A stretch of DNA of 64,000 nucleotides, taken from positions 124,001 through 188,000 of the forward strand of contig JAETRD010000006.1 of NCBI GenBank assembly GCA_021770345.1. Direction: 5' to 3'. This stretch comes from Lachnospiraceae bacterium (GTDB taxonomy: Bacteria; Bacillota; Clostridia; Lachnospirales; Lachnospiraceae). The notes under the pieces are model-generated. The model was not told the DNA's origin. It was given only the letters and a program-made list of their open reading frames with translations, and did not search any database. How positions within the stretch are numbered: position 1 is the first letter of the stretch; each line of letters opens with the position of its first letter. Positions 55,570 to 63,271 of this stretch are shown in pieces. Made by a program: the position numbers and the translations under genes.

Positions 55570-56802
55570 ATGAGCAGACGTGTAGTTGTGACCGGTATGG
55601 GCGCGATCACTCCGATCGGGCTGTCGGTTCCGGAATACTGGCAGGCGGTAAAAGAGAAAAAGATCGGCTTCGGTGAGATCACACATTTTGACGCGGAGGG
55701 CTATAAATGCCGTGTTGCGGCCGAGGTGAAAGGATTTGACGCGAAAAATTATATGGACCCCAAGGCGGCAAAGCGCATGGAGCTTTTCTGCCAGTACGCG
55801 GTGGCGGCGGCGCGGGAGGCGTTTTGCGATTCGGGACTTGACATGGAAAAGGAAGACCCTTACCGGGCGGGCTGCGCGATCGGAAGCGGAATCGGAAGTC
55901 TGCAGGCAATCGAGCGGGAGCACCGGAAATTATTGGAAAAGGGGCCGGGGCGCATCAATCCGCTGTTTGTTCCGATGATGATCGCAAACATGGCGGCCGG
56001 AAATGTCTCCATTCAGTTCGGGCTGAAAGGGAAAAGCCTAAATGTCGTGACGGCCTGCACGACCGGCACCAATACGATCGGAGAGGCGTTCCGCAGCATC
56101 CAGTACGGGGAGGCGGACATCATGGCGGCGGGCGGAACGGAGAGCTGTATCACACCGCTTGGCATTGCAGGGTTTACGGCGCTGACGGCGTTATCGACCG
56201 AGAGCGATCCGGCGAAATGTTCGCTTCCGTTTGACAAAAACCGCAGCGGCTTTGTGATGGGAGAGGGAGCGGCGGTCGTGATTCTCGAGGAATTGGAGCA
56301 CGCGCTGGCGCGCGGCGCGAAGATCTATGCGGAGGTAGCCGGATACGGCTGCTCTTCCGACGCGTACCATATCACATCCCCGGCCGAGGACGGTGCGGGT
56401 GCAGCGCGCGCGATGGAAAACGCCGTAAGAGACGCGGGGATTCATACGGAAGACATTCTGTATATCAATGCGCACGGGACGGCCACACACCACAACGATC
56501 TGTTTGAGACGCGTGCGATTAAGCTTGCCTTTGGGGAACACGCGAAACGGATCAAAATCAATTCCACGAAATCGATGGTCGGACATCTGTTGGGCGCGGC
56601 CGGAGCCATCGAGTTTGTGACCTGTGCCAAAGAGATACAGGAGGGCTATCTCCATGCGACCGTCGGCTACACGACGCCGGACGAGGAGCTGGACCTGGAT
56701 TACTGCAGGGAGGCAGCGGAGCTTGACGTGCCTTATGCGCTCAGCAATTCGCTGGGCTTCGGCGGTCACAATGCAAGCCTCCTGTTAAAGAAATATATAT
56801 AA
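55570..56802 (+). CDS. fabF: 3-oxoacyl-ACP synthase II
   Basis: ATG 55570 follows GGGAGG. The 410-residue condensing enzyme has the nucleophile Cys163 in VVTACTTGTNTIGEAF and two His residues in NAHGTATHHND and SMVGHLLGAAGAIE. It elongates acyl-ACP chains and closes with the GFGGHNASLL signature. Confidence 0.95.
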   Translation: MSRRVVVTGMGAITPIGLSVPEYWQAVKEKKIGFGEITHFDAEGYKCRVAAEVKGFDAKNYMDPKAAKRMELFCQYAVAAAREAFCDSGLDMEKEDPYRAGCAIGSGIGSLQAIEREHRKLLEKGPGRINPLFVPMMIANMAAGNVSIQFGLKGKSLNVVTACTTGTNTIGEAFRSIQYGEADIMAAGGTESCITPLGIAGFTALTALSTESDPAKCSLPFDKNRSGFVMGEGAAVVILEELEHALARGAKIYAEVAGYGCSSDAYHITSPAEDGAGAARAMENAVRDAGIHTEDILYINAHGTATHHNDLFETRAIKLAFGEHAKRIKINSTKSMVGHLLGAAGAIEFVTCAKEIQEGYLHATVGYTTPDEELDLDYCREAAELDVPYALSNSLGFGGHNASLLLKKYI

Positions 56803-56823
56803 AAGAAAGAGACGGGGAGAGAG

Positions 56824-57252
56824 ATGCCGGTTTTAACAACAAAGCAGATTATGGAAATCATTCCGCACCGCCAGCCGTTTCTGCTCATTGACACGGTGGA
56901 GGAATTGGAGCCCGGCGTGCGCGCCGCGGCAAAAAAATGCGTCAGCTACAACGAACCGTATTTTGGCGGGCATTTCCCGGGGGAGCCGGTGATGCCGGGC
57001 GTGCTGATTATTGAGGCGCTCGCGCAGACCGGGGCGGTCGCGATCCTCTGTCCGGAAGAAAACAGAGGGAAGACGGCGTATTTCGCCGGAATCAATTCCG
57101 CGAAATTCAGACAGAAAGTCGTTCCCGGGGACGTGCTGGTTCTCGAGACGGAGATTATCCGGCAAAAGGGACCGCTCGGCGTCGGGAAGGCGACGGCCCG
57201 GGTGGATGGCAAAATCGTCTGCACGGCGGAACTCACATTTGCAATCAATTAA
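56824..57252 (+). CDS. fabZ: 3-hydroxyacyl-ACP dehydratase
   Basis: The 142-residue hot-dog protein carries the FabZ motifs [14 protein letters not shown] (catalytic His near residue 18) and [20 protein letters not shown] (catalytic Glu). It dehydrates 3-hydroxyacyl-ACP. GGGGAGAGAG precedes the ATG. It is complete. Confidence 0.95.
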   Translation: MPVLTTKQIMEIIPHRQPFLLIDTVEELEPGVRAAAKKCVSYNEPYFGGHFPGEPVMPGVLIIEALAQTGAVAILCPEENRGKTAYFAGINSAKFRQKVVPGDVLVLETEIIRQKGPLGVGKATARVDGKIVCTAELTFAIN

Positions 57253-57277
57253 AATGTCCGGATACGGAGGAGTGGAT

Positions 57278-58993
57278 ATGGCAGTATTATTTCATCGGAA
57301 AAAGGCGGAACAGGGAGAGAAAAAGAGTGCGGAACGCGCAAAAGAGCAGGGGGAGGCTTCTGTGATTGTCTGCCCGGCCTGCGGCAGGAAAATTGATAAA
57401 AAAGAGACGGAGCGAAACCGCTATGTCTGTTACGAATGCGGCAGCTACTTCCGGGTCCGGGCCAAAAACCGTGTGAAGATGGTTGCGGACAAAGACAGCT
57501 TTGCGCCGTGGTTTGAGGAGCTTCGGACGGAAAATCCGCTTGATTTTCCGGAGTACGGGGAAAAGCTAAAGGCGGCGCAGGAAAAGACGGGGCTGCATGA
57601 AGCACTGACGGTCGGCAGCTGTATGGTATACGGGGAAAAGGCGGTTCTCGGCGTCTGTGATGCGCGGTTTCTGATGAGCAGCATGGGGCATGTTGTCGGC
57701 GAGAAACTTGCGCTTGCCGTGGAGCGGGCGACAAAGGAGCGGCTTCCGGTTATTTTATTCTGCTGTTCCGGAGGTGCGCGGATGCAGGAGGGGATCATAT
57801 CACTGATGCAGATGGCGAAAACTTCTGCAGCCATAAGGCGCCATTCGGATGCGGGACTTCTCTATATTCCGGTTTTGACGGATCCGACGACCGGCGGCGT
57901 GACCGCGAGCTTTGCGATGCTCGGGGACATTATCCTGGCGGAACCGGGCGCACTGATCGGCTTTGCGGGGCCGCGTGTTATCGAGCAGACGATCGGCCAG
58001 AAACTGCCGGAGGGCTTTCAGCGCGCGGAATTTCAGCTTGCGCACGGATTTGTCGATGCGATTGTCGAGAGGGAGCATTTGAAGGAAACCCTGTATGAGC
58101 TGCTGAAAATGCACCGTCCGGCGAAGGGGTATGCGAATTTTGACGCGTGGCACGCCGGGGAGCGCTACGAGCCGACCGAGCTGATGAAAGAACGCGCCGC
58201 AAAGGCGAAACCACTGACTGCGTGGGAGAAGGTCAAAGCGGCGAGGAAGGTAAACCGTCCTTCGTCTGTCGATTATATGGACAAAATTTTTGACGGGTTT
58301 ACGGAGCTGCACGGCGACCGCTGTTTCGGGGACGACGGGGCAGTCATCGGCGGCATTGCGTATCTGGACGGCCAGCCGGTGACCGTGATCGGCATTCACA
58401 AGGGAAAGGATTTAAAGGACTGCATCCGGCACAATTACGGGATGCCGTCCCCGGAAGGCTACCGCAAGGCGCTGCGGCTGATGAAGCAGGCGGAAAAATT
58501 CCACCGCCCCGTCATCACGTTTGTCAATACCTCGGGCGCATTCTGCGGCATGGAAGCCGAAGAGCGCGGACAGGGAGAGGCGATCGCGCGCAATCTCTAC
58601 GAGATGTCCGGCTTAAAAGTGCCCGTGCTGTGTGTGATGATCGGCGAGGGAGGAAGCGGAGGCGCGCTTGCGCTCGCGGTCGGAAATGAGGTCTGGATGA
58701 TGGAAAATGCGACTTACAGCATTCTTTCGCCGGAGGGGTTTGCCTCGATTCTCTGGAAGGACGGAAAGCGCGCGAAGGAGGCGAGCGACGTGATGAAGAT
58801 TACCGCGCACGACCTGTATGACCTGCATGTCGTCGAGAAAATCATACCGGAGTACGGCACGGCGGACGCGAAGGCGTGCGAGTCGATTGCCCGCTATATG
58901 AAAGGGCGGATCAAAGAATTTTTGAGGCGGCAGAGCAAAAAGACAGGGGAAGAGCTGGCGGAGGAGCGGTATCGGCGGTTCCGCAGTTTTTAG
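57278..58993 (+). CDS. accDA: Fused acetyl-CoA carboxylase carboxyltransferase, beta then alpha subunit
   Basis: One continuous 571-residue frame from ATG 57278 (CGGAGG at 57265-57270) contains AccD followed by AccA. The AccD part has the zinc ribbon C32, C35, C51, C54 and the crotonase-like core with [21 protein letters not shown] join at about residues 285-325 ([20 protein letters not shown]) leads into AccA with [19 protein letters not shown] and [19 protein letters not shown]. The subunits are separate in E. coli and most Firmicutes. The enzyme moves carboxyl from carboxybiotin to acetyl-CoA, but accB and accC, which supply carboxybiotin, are not in the window. Confidence 0.95.
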   Translation: MAVLFHRKKAEQGEKKSAERAKEQGEASVIVCPACGRKIDKKETERNRYVCYECGSYFRVRAKNRVKMVADKDSFAPWFEELRTENPLDFPEYGEKLKAAQEKTGLHEALTVGSCMVYGEKAVLGVCDARFLMSSMGHVVGEKLALAVERATKERLPVILFCCSGGARMQEGIISLMQMAKTSAAIRRHSDAGLLYIPVLTDPTTGGVTASFAMLGDIILAEPGALIGFAGPRVIEQTIGQKLPEGFQRAEFQLAHGFVDAIVEREHLKETLYELLKMHRPAKGYANFDAWHAGERYEPTELMKERAAKAKPLTAWEKVKAARKVNRPSSVDYMDKIFDGFTELHGDRCFGDDGAVIGGIAYLDGQPVTVIGIHKGKDLKDCIRHNYGMPSPEGYRKALRLMKQAEKFHRPVITFVNTSGAFCGMEAEERGQGEAIARNLYEMSGLKVPVLCVMIGEGGSGGALALAVGNEVWMMENATYSILSPEGFASILWKDGKRAKEASDVMKITAHDLYDLHVVEKIIPEYGTADAKACESIARYMKGRIKEFLRRQSKKTGEELAEERYRRFRSF

Positions 58994-59027
58994 CGTGAGA
59001 AGAAGGTTTGTGTACATGGAGGAATGT

Positions 59028-60002
59028 ATGAGTGTGAGGATGATCGGAACCGGAAGTGCGGTTCCAAAGCTGCGGGTGACAAATGAAGACTTGAGCAGAA
59101 TCATAGATACGTCGGATGAATGGATTTACAGCCGCACCGGCATCCGGGCGCGCCATATTGCGGTGGAGGAGACGACGGCACAGCTTGCGGCAGATGCGGC
59201 AGAGGCCGCGCTCTCGATGGCGCAGCTTGCGGCGGAAGACATCGATCTCATGATCGGCGCCACCGCGACGCCGGACCGTCTGCTGCCGGGGCTTGCCTGC
59301 GAGGTGCAGCGCATTTTGGGCGCAACACGGGCGGTCGCATTTGATATCAATGCAGCGTGCTCCGGGTTTTTGTTTGGGTTAAATATCGCGGATGCATATC
59401 TGCGGAGCGGAGTGTATCAAAACGCGCTTGTCATCGGCGCCGAGACGCTCTCGCGGCTGACGGACTGGACGGACAGAGGGACGTGCGTCCTGTTCGGGGA
59501 CGGCGCGGGCGCTGCCGTTGTCGCGGTTGACGGAGCGGAGGAGACGCGCGGCATCCTTGGCATGGTGCAGGGTTCCGACGGCGGCAGGGGCATGGTTTTG
59601 AGCTGTGCAAACCGCCCGCTGAACAATCCGTATGTAAATCACGGAAATGAAATCCCCTACGTCCATATGAACGGGCAGGAGGTCTACAAATTTGCGGTAA
59701 AGACGGTGCCCGCGGCAATTATGCAGGCGGTGGAAAAGGCGCGGCTTTCCGTGGATGAGATCGACCTGTTTCTGCTGCATCAGGCGAATTACCGCATTAT
59801 TGAGGCAGTCGCAAAACGCCTCGGACAGCCGATGGAAAAATTTCCGACCAATATGCAGGAGCACGGGAATATTTCAGCTGCGAGCGTGCCGATTCTGTTG
59901 GATGAGGTCAAACGGAGCGGGAGAATCAAAGACGGGGATAAAATCGTGCTCGCGGGGTTCGGCGCAGGGCTTACCTGGGGAGCCGCGGTGCTGGAGTGGT
60001 AG
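59028..60002 (+). CDS. fabH: 3-oxoacyl-ACP synthase III
   Basis: ATG 59028 (MSVRMIGTGSAVPKLRVTNE) follows GGAGG; an earlier GTG at 58995 is less likely. The 324-residue enzyme has nucleophile Cys111 (FDINAACSGFLFG), His in LFLLHQANYRII and Asn in EHGNISAASVP. It starts chains by condensing an acyl-CoA with malonyl-ACP. It comes last in the operon, while in many Firmicutes it is first. Confidence 0.95.
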   Translation: MSVRMIGTGSAVPKLRVTNEDLSRIIDTSDEWIYSRTGIRARHIAVEETTAQLAADAAEAALSMAQLAAEDIDLMIGATATPDRLLPGLACEVQRILGATRAVAFDINAACSGFLFGLNIADAYLRSGVYQNALVIGAETLSRLTDWTDRGTCVLFGDGAGAAVVAVDGAEETRGILGMVQGSDGGRGMVLSCANRPLNNPYVNHGNEIPYVHMNGQEVYKFAVKTVPAAIMQAVEKARLSVDEIDLFLLHQANYRIIEAVAKRLGQPMEKFPTNMQEHGNISAASVPILLDEVKRSGRIKDGDKIVLAGFGAGLTWGAAVLEW

Positions 60003-60104
60003 GGAAGGCATTCCGGATGGGGGTTTTATATTTTGTATGTTTTGTGTTATGATGTATGTATGAAAAAGGGAAGAAAGTCAGAGAATTGGGGGTGATAGGA
60101 AATT

Positions 60105-60578
60105 ATGATTCTCTATCATGCGAGTAAGGAGATTGTCAGGTTCCCGGAAATACGTAAGGCAAAATATACAAAAGACTTTTCATGGGGATTTTATTGTACT
60201 TCTAGTTTTGAACAGGCGGTGCGATGGGCGAATCGCGGAAACGGAAAACCGGTTATTAATTATTATTCTTATTGCCCGACAGAGGGGTTATCTATTTTAA
60301 AATTTGAAAATATGTCGGACGAATGGTTGGATTTTATTGCAAAATGCAGAAATGGTGAAACACATTCTTATGATATTGTGGAAGGGCCGATGGCAAATGA
60401 TACAATATGGAATTATGTAAATGATTTTGTATCAGGCAGAATAAACCGTAGACAATTCTGGGCGCTTGCAGAGTTTAAATATCCAACGCGTCAGATCAGT
60501 TTTCATACATTGTCAGCGCTGAATTGTCTGATTTTTGACAGGAGTGATATTGTTTATGACCGAGAAAGAAAAGAATGA
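60105..60578 (+). CDS. DUF3990 protein, ADP-ribosyltransferase-like candidate toxin
   Basis: The 157-residue protein starts MILYHASKEIVRFPEI and has DFSWGFYCTSSFEQAVRWAN and a late PTRQISFHTLSALNCLIF. This matches my recollection of DUF3990, whose His (YHAS), Tyr (GFYCT) and Gln/Glu (QISF) arrangement resembles the H-Y-[EQ] class of ADP-ribosyltransferases. Target and activity are unproven. It has its own ribosome site (GGGGGTGATAGG) 102 bases after fabH and overlaps the next gene by 23 bases, so the pair is translated together. AT content is higher than in fab genes, which suggests transfer. Confidence 0.75.
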   Translation: MILYHASKEIVRFPEIRKAKYTKDFSWGFYCTSSFEQAVRWANRGNGKPVINYYSYCPTEGLSILKFENMSDEWLDFIAKCRNGETHSYDIVEGPMANDTIWNYVNDFVSGRINRRQFWALAEFKYPTRQISFHTLSALNCLIFDRSDIVYDRERKE

Positions 60579-60999
60579 TTTTTTTTATGTTTGTTCGCTA
60601 ATTGAATTTATTGCACGTCAGACTCAAAATGAACGTGGGGTCATTGCAGAAGCGATTGGTAAAAAGGGAATTGAAAAGCTCCTGCACGATGCGGAGGTAA
60701 ATCATTGTCTGAGTTTTGAGCAGGTAAGTGATGAGATAATTGAAAAATATGGAATTTCGACTGGCAATTTTGATACAATTACGAAATGCAGATATACGAT
60801 TCCCAGTTTTATGGATATTGGGAAATTGTACAGTATTATGATCGAAGACTGTGCAAAACAGGGGAAAGAGGTCGAGGAATTAATGAATATTTTTTCTTCG
60901 TTTATCAGTGATCAAATATCTGATTTTCAGACAGGGGTTTATTATCAAAATCCAAGCTATCTGGAATGTTCTTATAGAGAAGGGTATTTGTTGGATTAA
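60556..60999 (+). CDS. Companion of DUF3990, possible antitoxin
   Basis: The ATG at 60556 is preferred (GGAG at 60541-60544). The 147-residue acidic, helical protein reads FFYVCSLIEFIARQTQNERG, AEAIGKKGIEKLLHDAEVNH, then FMDIGKLYSIMIEDCAKQG. The first half recalls DUF3791-type partners of DUF3990 genes; I do not assign the family firmly. Its overlap with the DUF3990 gene and acidic nature fit an antitoxin or immunity role (inference). It ends before a terminator at 61004-61044. A minus-strand fragment at 61063-61177 seems to encode a related C-terminus. Confidence 0.65.
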   Translation: MTEKEKNDFFYVCSLIEFIARQTQNERGVIAEAIGKKGIEKLLHDAEVNHCLSFEQVSDEIIEKYGISTGNFDTITKCRYTIPSFMDIGKLYSIMIEDCAKQGKEVEELMNIFSSFISDQISDFQTGVYYQNPSYLECSYREGYLLD

Positions 61000-61003
61000 A
61001 GAA

Positions 61004-61044
61004 ACGTTACCAGGGAAGGTTTGCGTTTCCCTGGTGGCGTTTTC
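61004..61044 (+). terminator. Terminator after the DUF3990 pair
   Basis: ACCAGGGAA (61009-61017) pairs with TTCCCTGGT (61027-61035), with outer ACG/CGT pairing, followed by TTTT. Confidence 0.8.
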
Positions 61045-61062
61045 GTTTATCATCGGTCGTTC

Positions 61063-61177
61063 TCAGCCCTTTAACCCCCGTGCCTGTCTGTCCATATCTT
61101 CAATGACGATATCGTAAATTTCCCCCAAAGATGCACAGTATCGGAGCACTTCCCACGGTTCATTTGTATAAATGACG
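61063..61177 (-). pseudogene. C-terminal fragment of a protein like the DUF3990 companion
   Basis: A minus-strand frame without a start reads NVIYTNEPWEVLRYC, then ASLGEIYDIVIEDMDRQARG, and stops at 61065-61063. The second part resembles MDIGKLYSIMIEDCAKQGKE of the gene at 60556-60999. It abuts the membrane-protein stop at 61178. It may be the last remnant of a second copy of the system. Confidence 0.4.
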
Positions 61178-61612
61178 TTACATTTTTTTATTATAATATA
61201 AAACGGAAATAAGGTAAACAAAAACGCTGACCGCGATTAAACACATCAACGTGATCATCACGGGTGCGTTTGCAAACCCCATAAAGCACAGCAGAAAAAG
61301 TGCGCTGCACAAAAGAACGGTCTGGGTGAGAAACGCCAGATTGCCCGCCTTTCCCGTGATTATCGTCGTCCGCTCATCGTTTTCTTCAATCAGGGCGTCT
61401 TTATCTTTTGCCATACAGGAAACTGCGATCGCCAGGATTAAAAATATGATTCCGACGACCAGAAAGCCGATGTATGCAATATCTGCCCTCGGTATCTGCG
61501 GCATATCGTTCCGCATAAGAAATACCGCCGATGCGCCGATCAAAAAGAGCGCGCCCAGAATTGCCCACACGGCGGAGATTGCTTTGTATTTGTTTTCCGT
61601 AGATGCTTTCAT
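61178..61612 (-). CDS. Small four-helix membrane protein
   Basis: The 144-residue protein has four hydrophobic segments in two pairs (SAVWAILGALFLIGASAVFL, IAYIGFLVVGIIFLILAIAV; then a charged loop KDKDALIEENDERTTIITGK; then two more). This layout is common for membrane proteins co-encoded with a small XRE regulator in Firmicutes; the role is unknown. Its start overlaps the regulator stop by 4 bases. Confidence 0.8.
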   Translation of the reverse strand: MKASTENKYKAISAVWAILGALFLIGASAVFLMRNDMPQIPRADIAYIGFLVVGIIFLILAIAVSCMAKDKDALIEENDERTTIITGKAGNLAFLTQTVLLCSALFLLCFMGFANAPVMITLMCLIAVSVFVYLISVLYYNKKM

Positions 61613-61812
61613 TCGTTTTCCTCCTGATAGATAAAAATTTCTTCGATTGATAAATCAAAGTAGTGCGCCAGCTTGAATGCGAGGGTGAGTGACGGATTGT
61701 ATCTGCCGTTTTCGAGGGAACCTATGGTTTGCCTTGAAACCGCCATCGCCGCCGCCAGTTCCTCCTGCCGGATTCCCTTTTCCCGGCGCAGTTCTTCTAA
61801 GCGATTTTTCAC
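61609..61812 (-). CDS. XRE-family regulator (YozG/Cro-like)
   Basis: The 67-residue protein is a single helix-turn-helix (LEELRREKGIRQEELAAAMA, SRQTIGSLENGRYNPSLTLA) with the C-terminal FDLSIEEIFIYQEE typical of YozG-like proteins. AGGAGGT precedes the ATG. It should control its own operon through the palindromes at 61830-61897. Confidence 0.9.
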   Translation of the reverse strand: MKNRLEELRREKGIRQEELAAAMAVSRQTIGSLENGRYNPSLTLAFKLAHYFDLSIEEIFIYQEENE

Positions 61813-61829
61813 ATGATACCTCCTATTCT

Positions 61830-61897
61830 CTTATGGAAAGTTTACTTTCCATAAGGGGAGTATATCATATTTATCTGAAATGTCAAGGAAACTTTCC
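61830..61897 (-). promoter_or_regulatory. XRE operon promoter flanked by two operators
   Basis: On the minus strand: TTGACA (61886-61881), a 16-base spacer, TATACT (61864-61859). The near-perfect palindrome CTTATGGAAAGT-TT-ACTTTCCATAAG (61830-61855) lies downstream of the -10, and a smaller one GGAAACTTTCC (61887-61897) lies beside the -35. The repeated GGAAA(G/C)T half-sites suggest binding by the encoded XRE protein. Confidence 0.8.
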
Positions 61898-61933
61898 ATC
61901 AGGGAATAAAAACTGTCAGTGAAAGACTTACCG

Positions 61934-62962
61934 CTATTGTGTTACAAGTTTATCCTTAATAAACTGCGGTACGGGCAGTACCGGAGGAATATCTTCACAG
62001 TCGAAAATACTAAACAGCAACTGTCGGAATAGTTCATCGTCAATTGTTTCTTCAACACAACGCAGGGAATATTTTGTGCGCATATAGATGGGAAGCGATG
62101 ATTCCGGATTTTCTTCGCGCATGATGCAGATGTACTTATTGATATCCTGATTCATCAGCATATCGCCCTGGATGATCATGGTTTCCCAGCTGACGCCGCC
62201 GCGATGGGAATCTATTTTTGAAAGATAGTATTTATCACAGATCAACAAGACCTTATTTGCGAGAAAGATTTCATTTGTCATCCACTGCGGCAGATCCTGC
62301 CCAAGTTTTAAGTGGTAAATATCGCATCTTGCATCTACCCCGTTCCGGCGCAGATTCAGGCACAGATTTTTAACCCAGTTTCGATTGTTTTCGTTATATC
62401 CGGTATAGCTGATAAAAACCCTCGGATGTAATTCAGGCGTTGTTTCTGACGGCGAATCCCCTTTATTTAGCGGTTCTGACTGATTCAGAGATTCGGACGC
62501 TTTTAACAGACGGTATACGTTTTCCGAAAGGGCATAGATGTTTGCTTTCATATATGGTTCCGTTTTAAAACAGTCACGGATGGTCCTGAATGATTCTTCG
62601 TAGGACAGTTTTCCGGCCCCGGCACCCAGCAGAGGGATATTTACAATTCGTAACGAATTTTCCCTGCAATATGCAATGATCTGATTACAGATATTATGCA
62701 GTAATTCAGAGGTTGAAAACTGCTGCCATACAGACAATAACTCGACGGATGCGGAGTAGCCGATTACGGAGGAAAGTGTAAAGTGTCTGGGACAGATTTC
62801 AAATATAACCTGTCCGGGTTCACATGCCTTGACGGAAGTCGGCAGTCCGTAGGAGATTAAATCCTTTCTTATCGGTGCGCTCAATCCGCCGCTGTCATTA
62901 CACGGAATAATAACGATATCGCATTTTTCATCAAAGATGCTGCCCTGTTTTAACTCATACAT
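61934..62962 (-). CDS. Macro-SEFIR fusion protein, candidate immune or toxin effector
   Basis: The 342-residue protein joins two domains. Residues 1-160 look like a macro domain: MYELKQGSIFDEKCDIVIIP and CNDSGGLSAPIRKDL at the start, IVNIPLLGAGAGKLSYEESF later; macro domains bind ADP-ribose. After a polar linker (about 160-178) comes a SEFIR/TIR-like domain: PRVFISYTGYNENNRNWVKN, GVDARCDIYHLKLGQDLPQW, and the GGVSWETMIIQ segment with a conserved Glu. TIR and SEFIR domains in bacteria often bind or consume NAD+. It has its own promoter and AAGGAGG. This domain order is not one I know as a named system. Assignment of both domains is by motif only. Confidence 0.7.
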   Translation of the reverse strand: MYELKQGSIFDEKCDIVIIPCNDSGGLSAPIRKDLISYGLPTSVKACEPGQVIFEICPRHFTLSSVIGYSASVELLSVWQQFSTSELLHNICNQIIAYCRENSLRIVNIPLLGAGAGKLSYEESFRTIRDCFKTEPYMKANIYALSENVYRLLKASESLNQSEPLNKGDSPSETTPELHPRVFISYTGYNENNRNWVKNLCLNLRRNGVDARCDIYHLKLGQDLPQWMTNEIFLANKVLLICDKYYLSKIDSHRGGVSWETMIIQGDMLMNQDINKYICIMREENPESSLPIYMRTKYSLRCVEETIDDELFRQLLFSIFDCEDIPPVLPVPQFIKDKLVTQ

Positions 62963-63005
62963 CTGCGGTTCCTCCTTAAAAGCATGGTACTCTTTTCATA
63001 CGTCA

Positions 63006-63034
63006 ATTGTAGCATGCGGCGGATTGGAGCGCAA
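63006..63034 (-). promoter_or_regulatory. Promoter of the macro-SEFIR gene
   Basis: On the minus strand: TTGCGC (63034-63029), 17-base spacer, TACAAT (63011-63006). It lies between the HTH gene and the macro-SEFIR start. Confidence 0.65.
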
Positions 63035-63058
63035 CGATAAGAATCCGGTCTGCGGGCA

Positions 63059-63271
63059 TTAAAAGAGATTGTCGTCCTCGATGTGCTCCATAATATCCTC
63101 CACGTTGCAGTGGAGGATATTGCACAGCTTGTCGATCGTGTTGACTTCCACGTTTTTGTTGTGTTTTAAACGGTTGATCTGGGAACGGTTAATGTTGTAG
63201 CGGGTGTACAGGTCATACTGTGTGATTCCCTTTTCCTTCATGGTGAGCCATAGTCGGTCATATCGTATCAT
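63059..63271 (-). CDS. Small Cro/CI-type HTH protein
   Basis: The 70-residue protein MIRYDRLWLTMKEKGITQYD, YTRYNINRSQINRLKHNKN, then LCNILHCNVEDIMEHIED is a PF13443-type helix-turn-helix. It overlaps the end of the HD-GYP-like gene by 14 bases and ends 97 bases before the macro-SEFIR start. It may regulate one of its neighbours. Confidence 0.88.
   Translation of the reverse strand: MIRYDRLWLTMKEKGITQYDLYTRYNINRSQINRLKHNKNVEVNTIDKLCNILHCNVEDIMEHIEDDNLF

Noticed and set aside
57011-57277. Longer N-terminus for the AccDA fusion starting inside fabZ
   Set aside because: The extra residues are an out-of-frame reading of fabZ; CGGAGG and a natural AccD start support 57278.
61934-62962. Assigning the macro-SEFIR gene to Thoeris
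   Set aside because: No separate ThsA or ThsB gene is present, and the SEFIR/TIR and macro parts are in one protein, so the named system does not fit.
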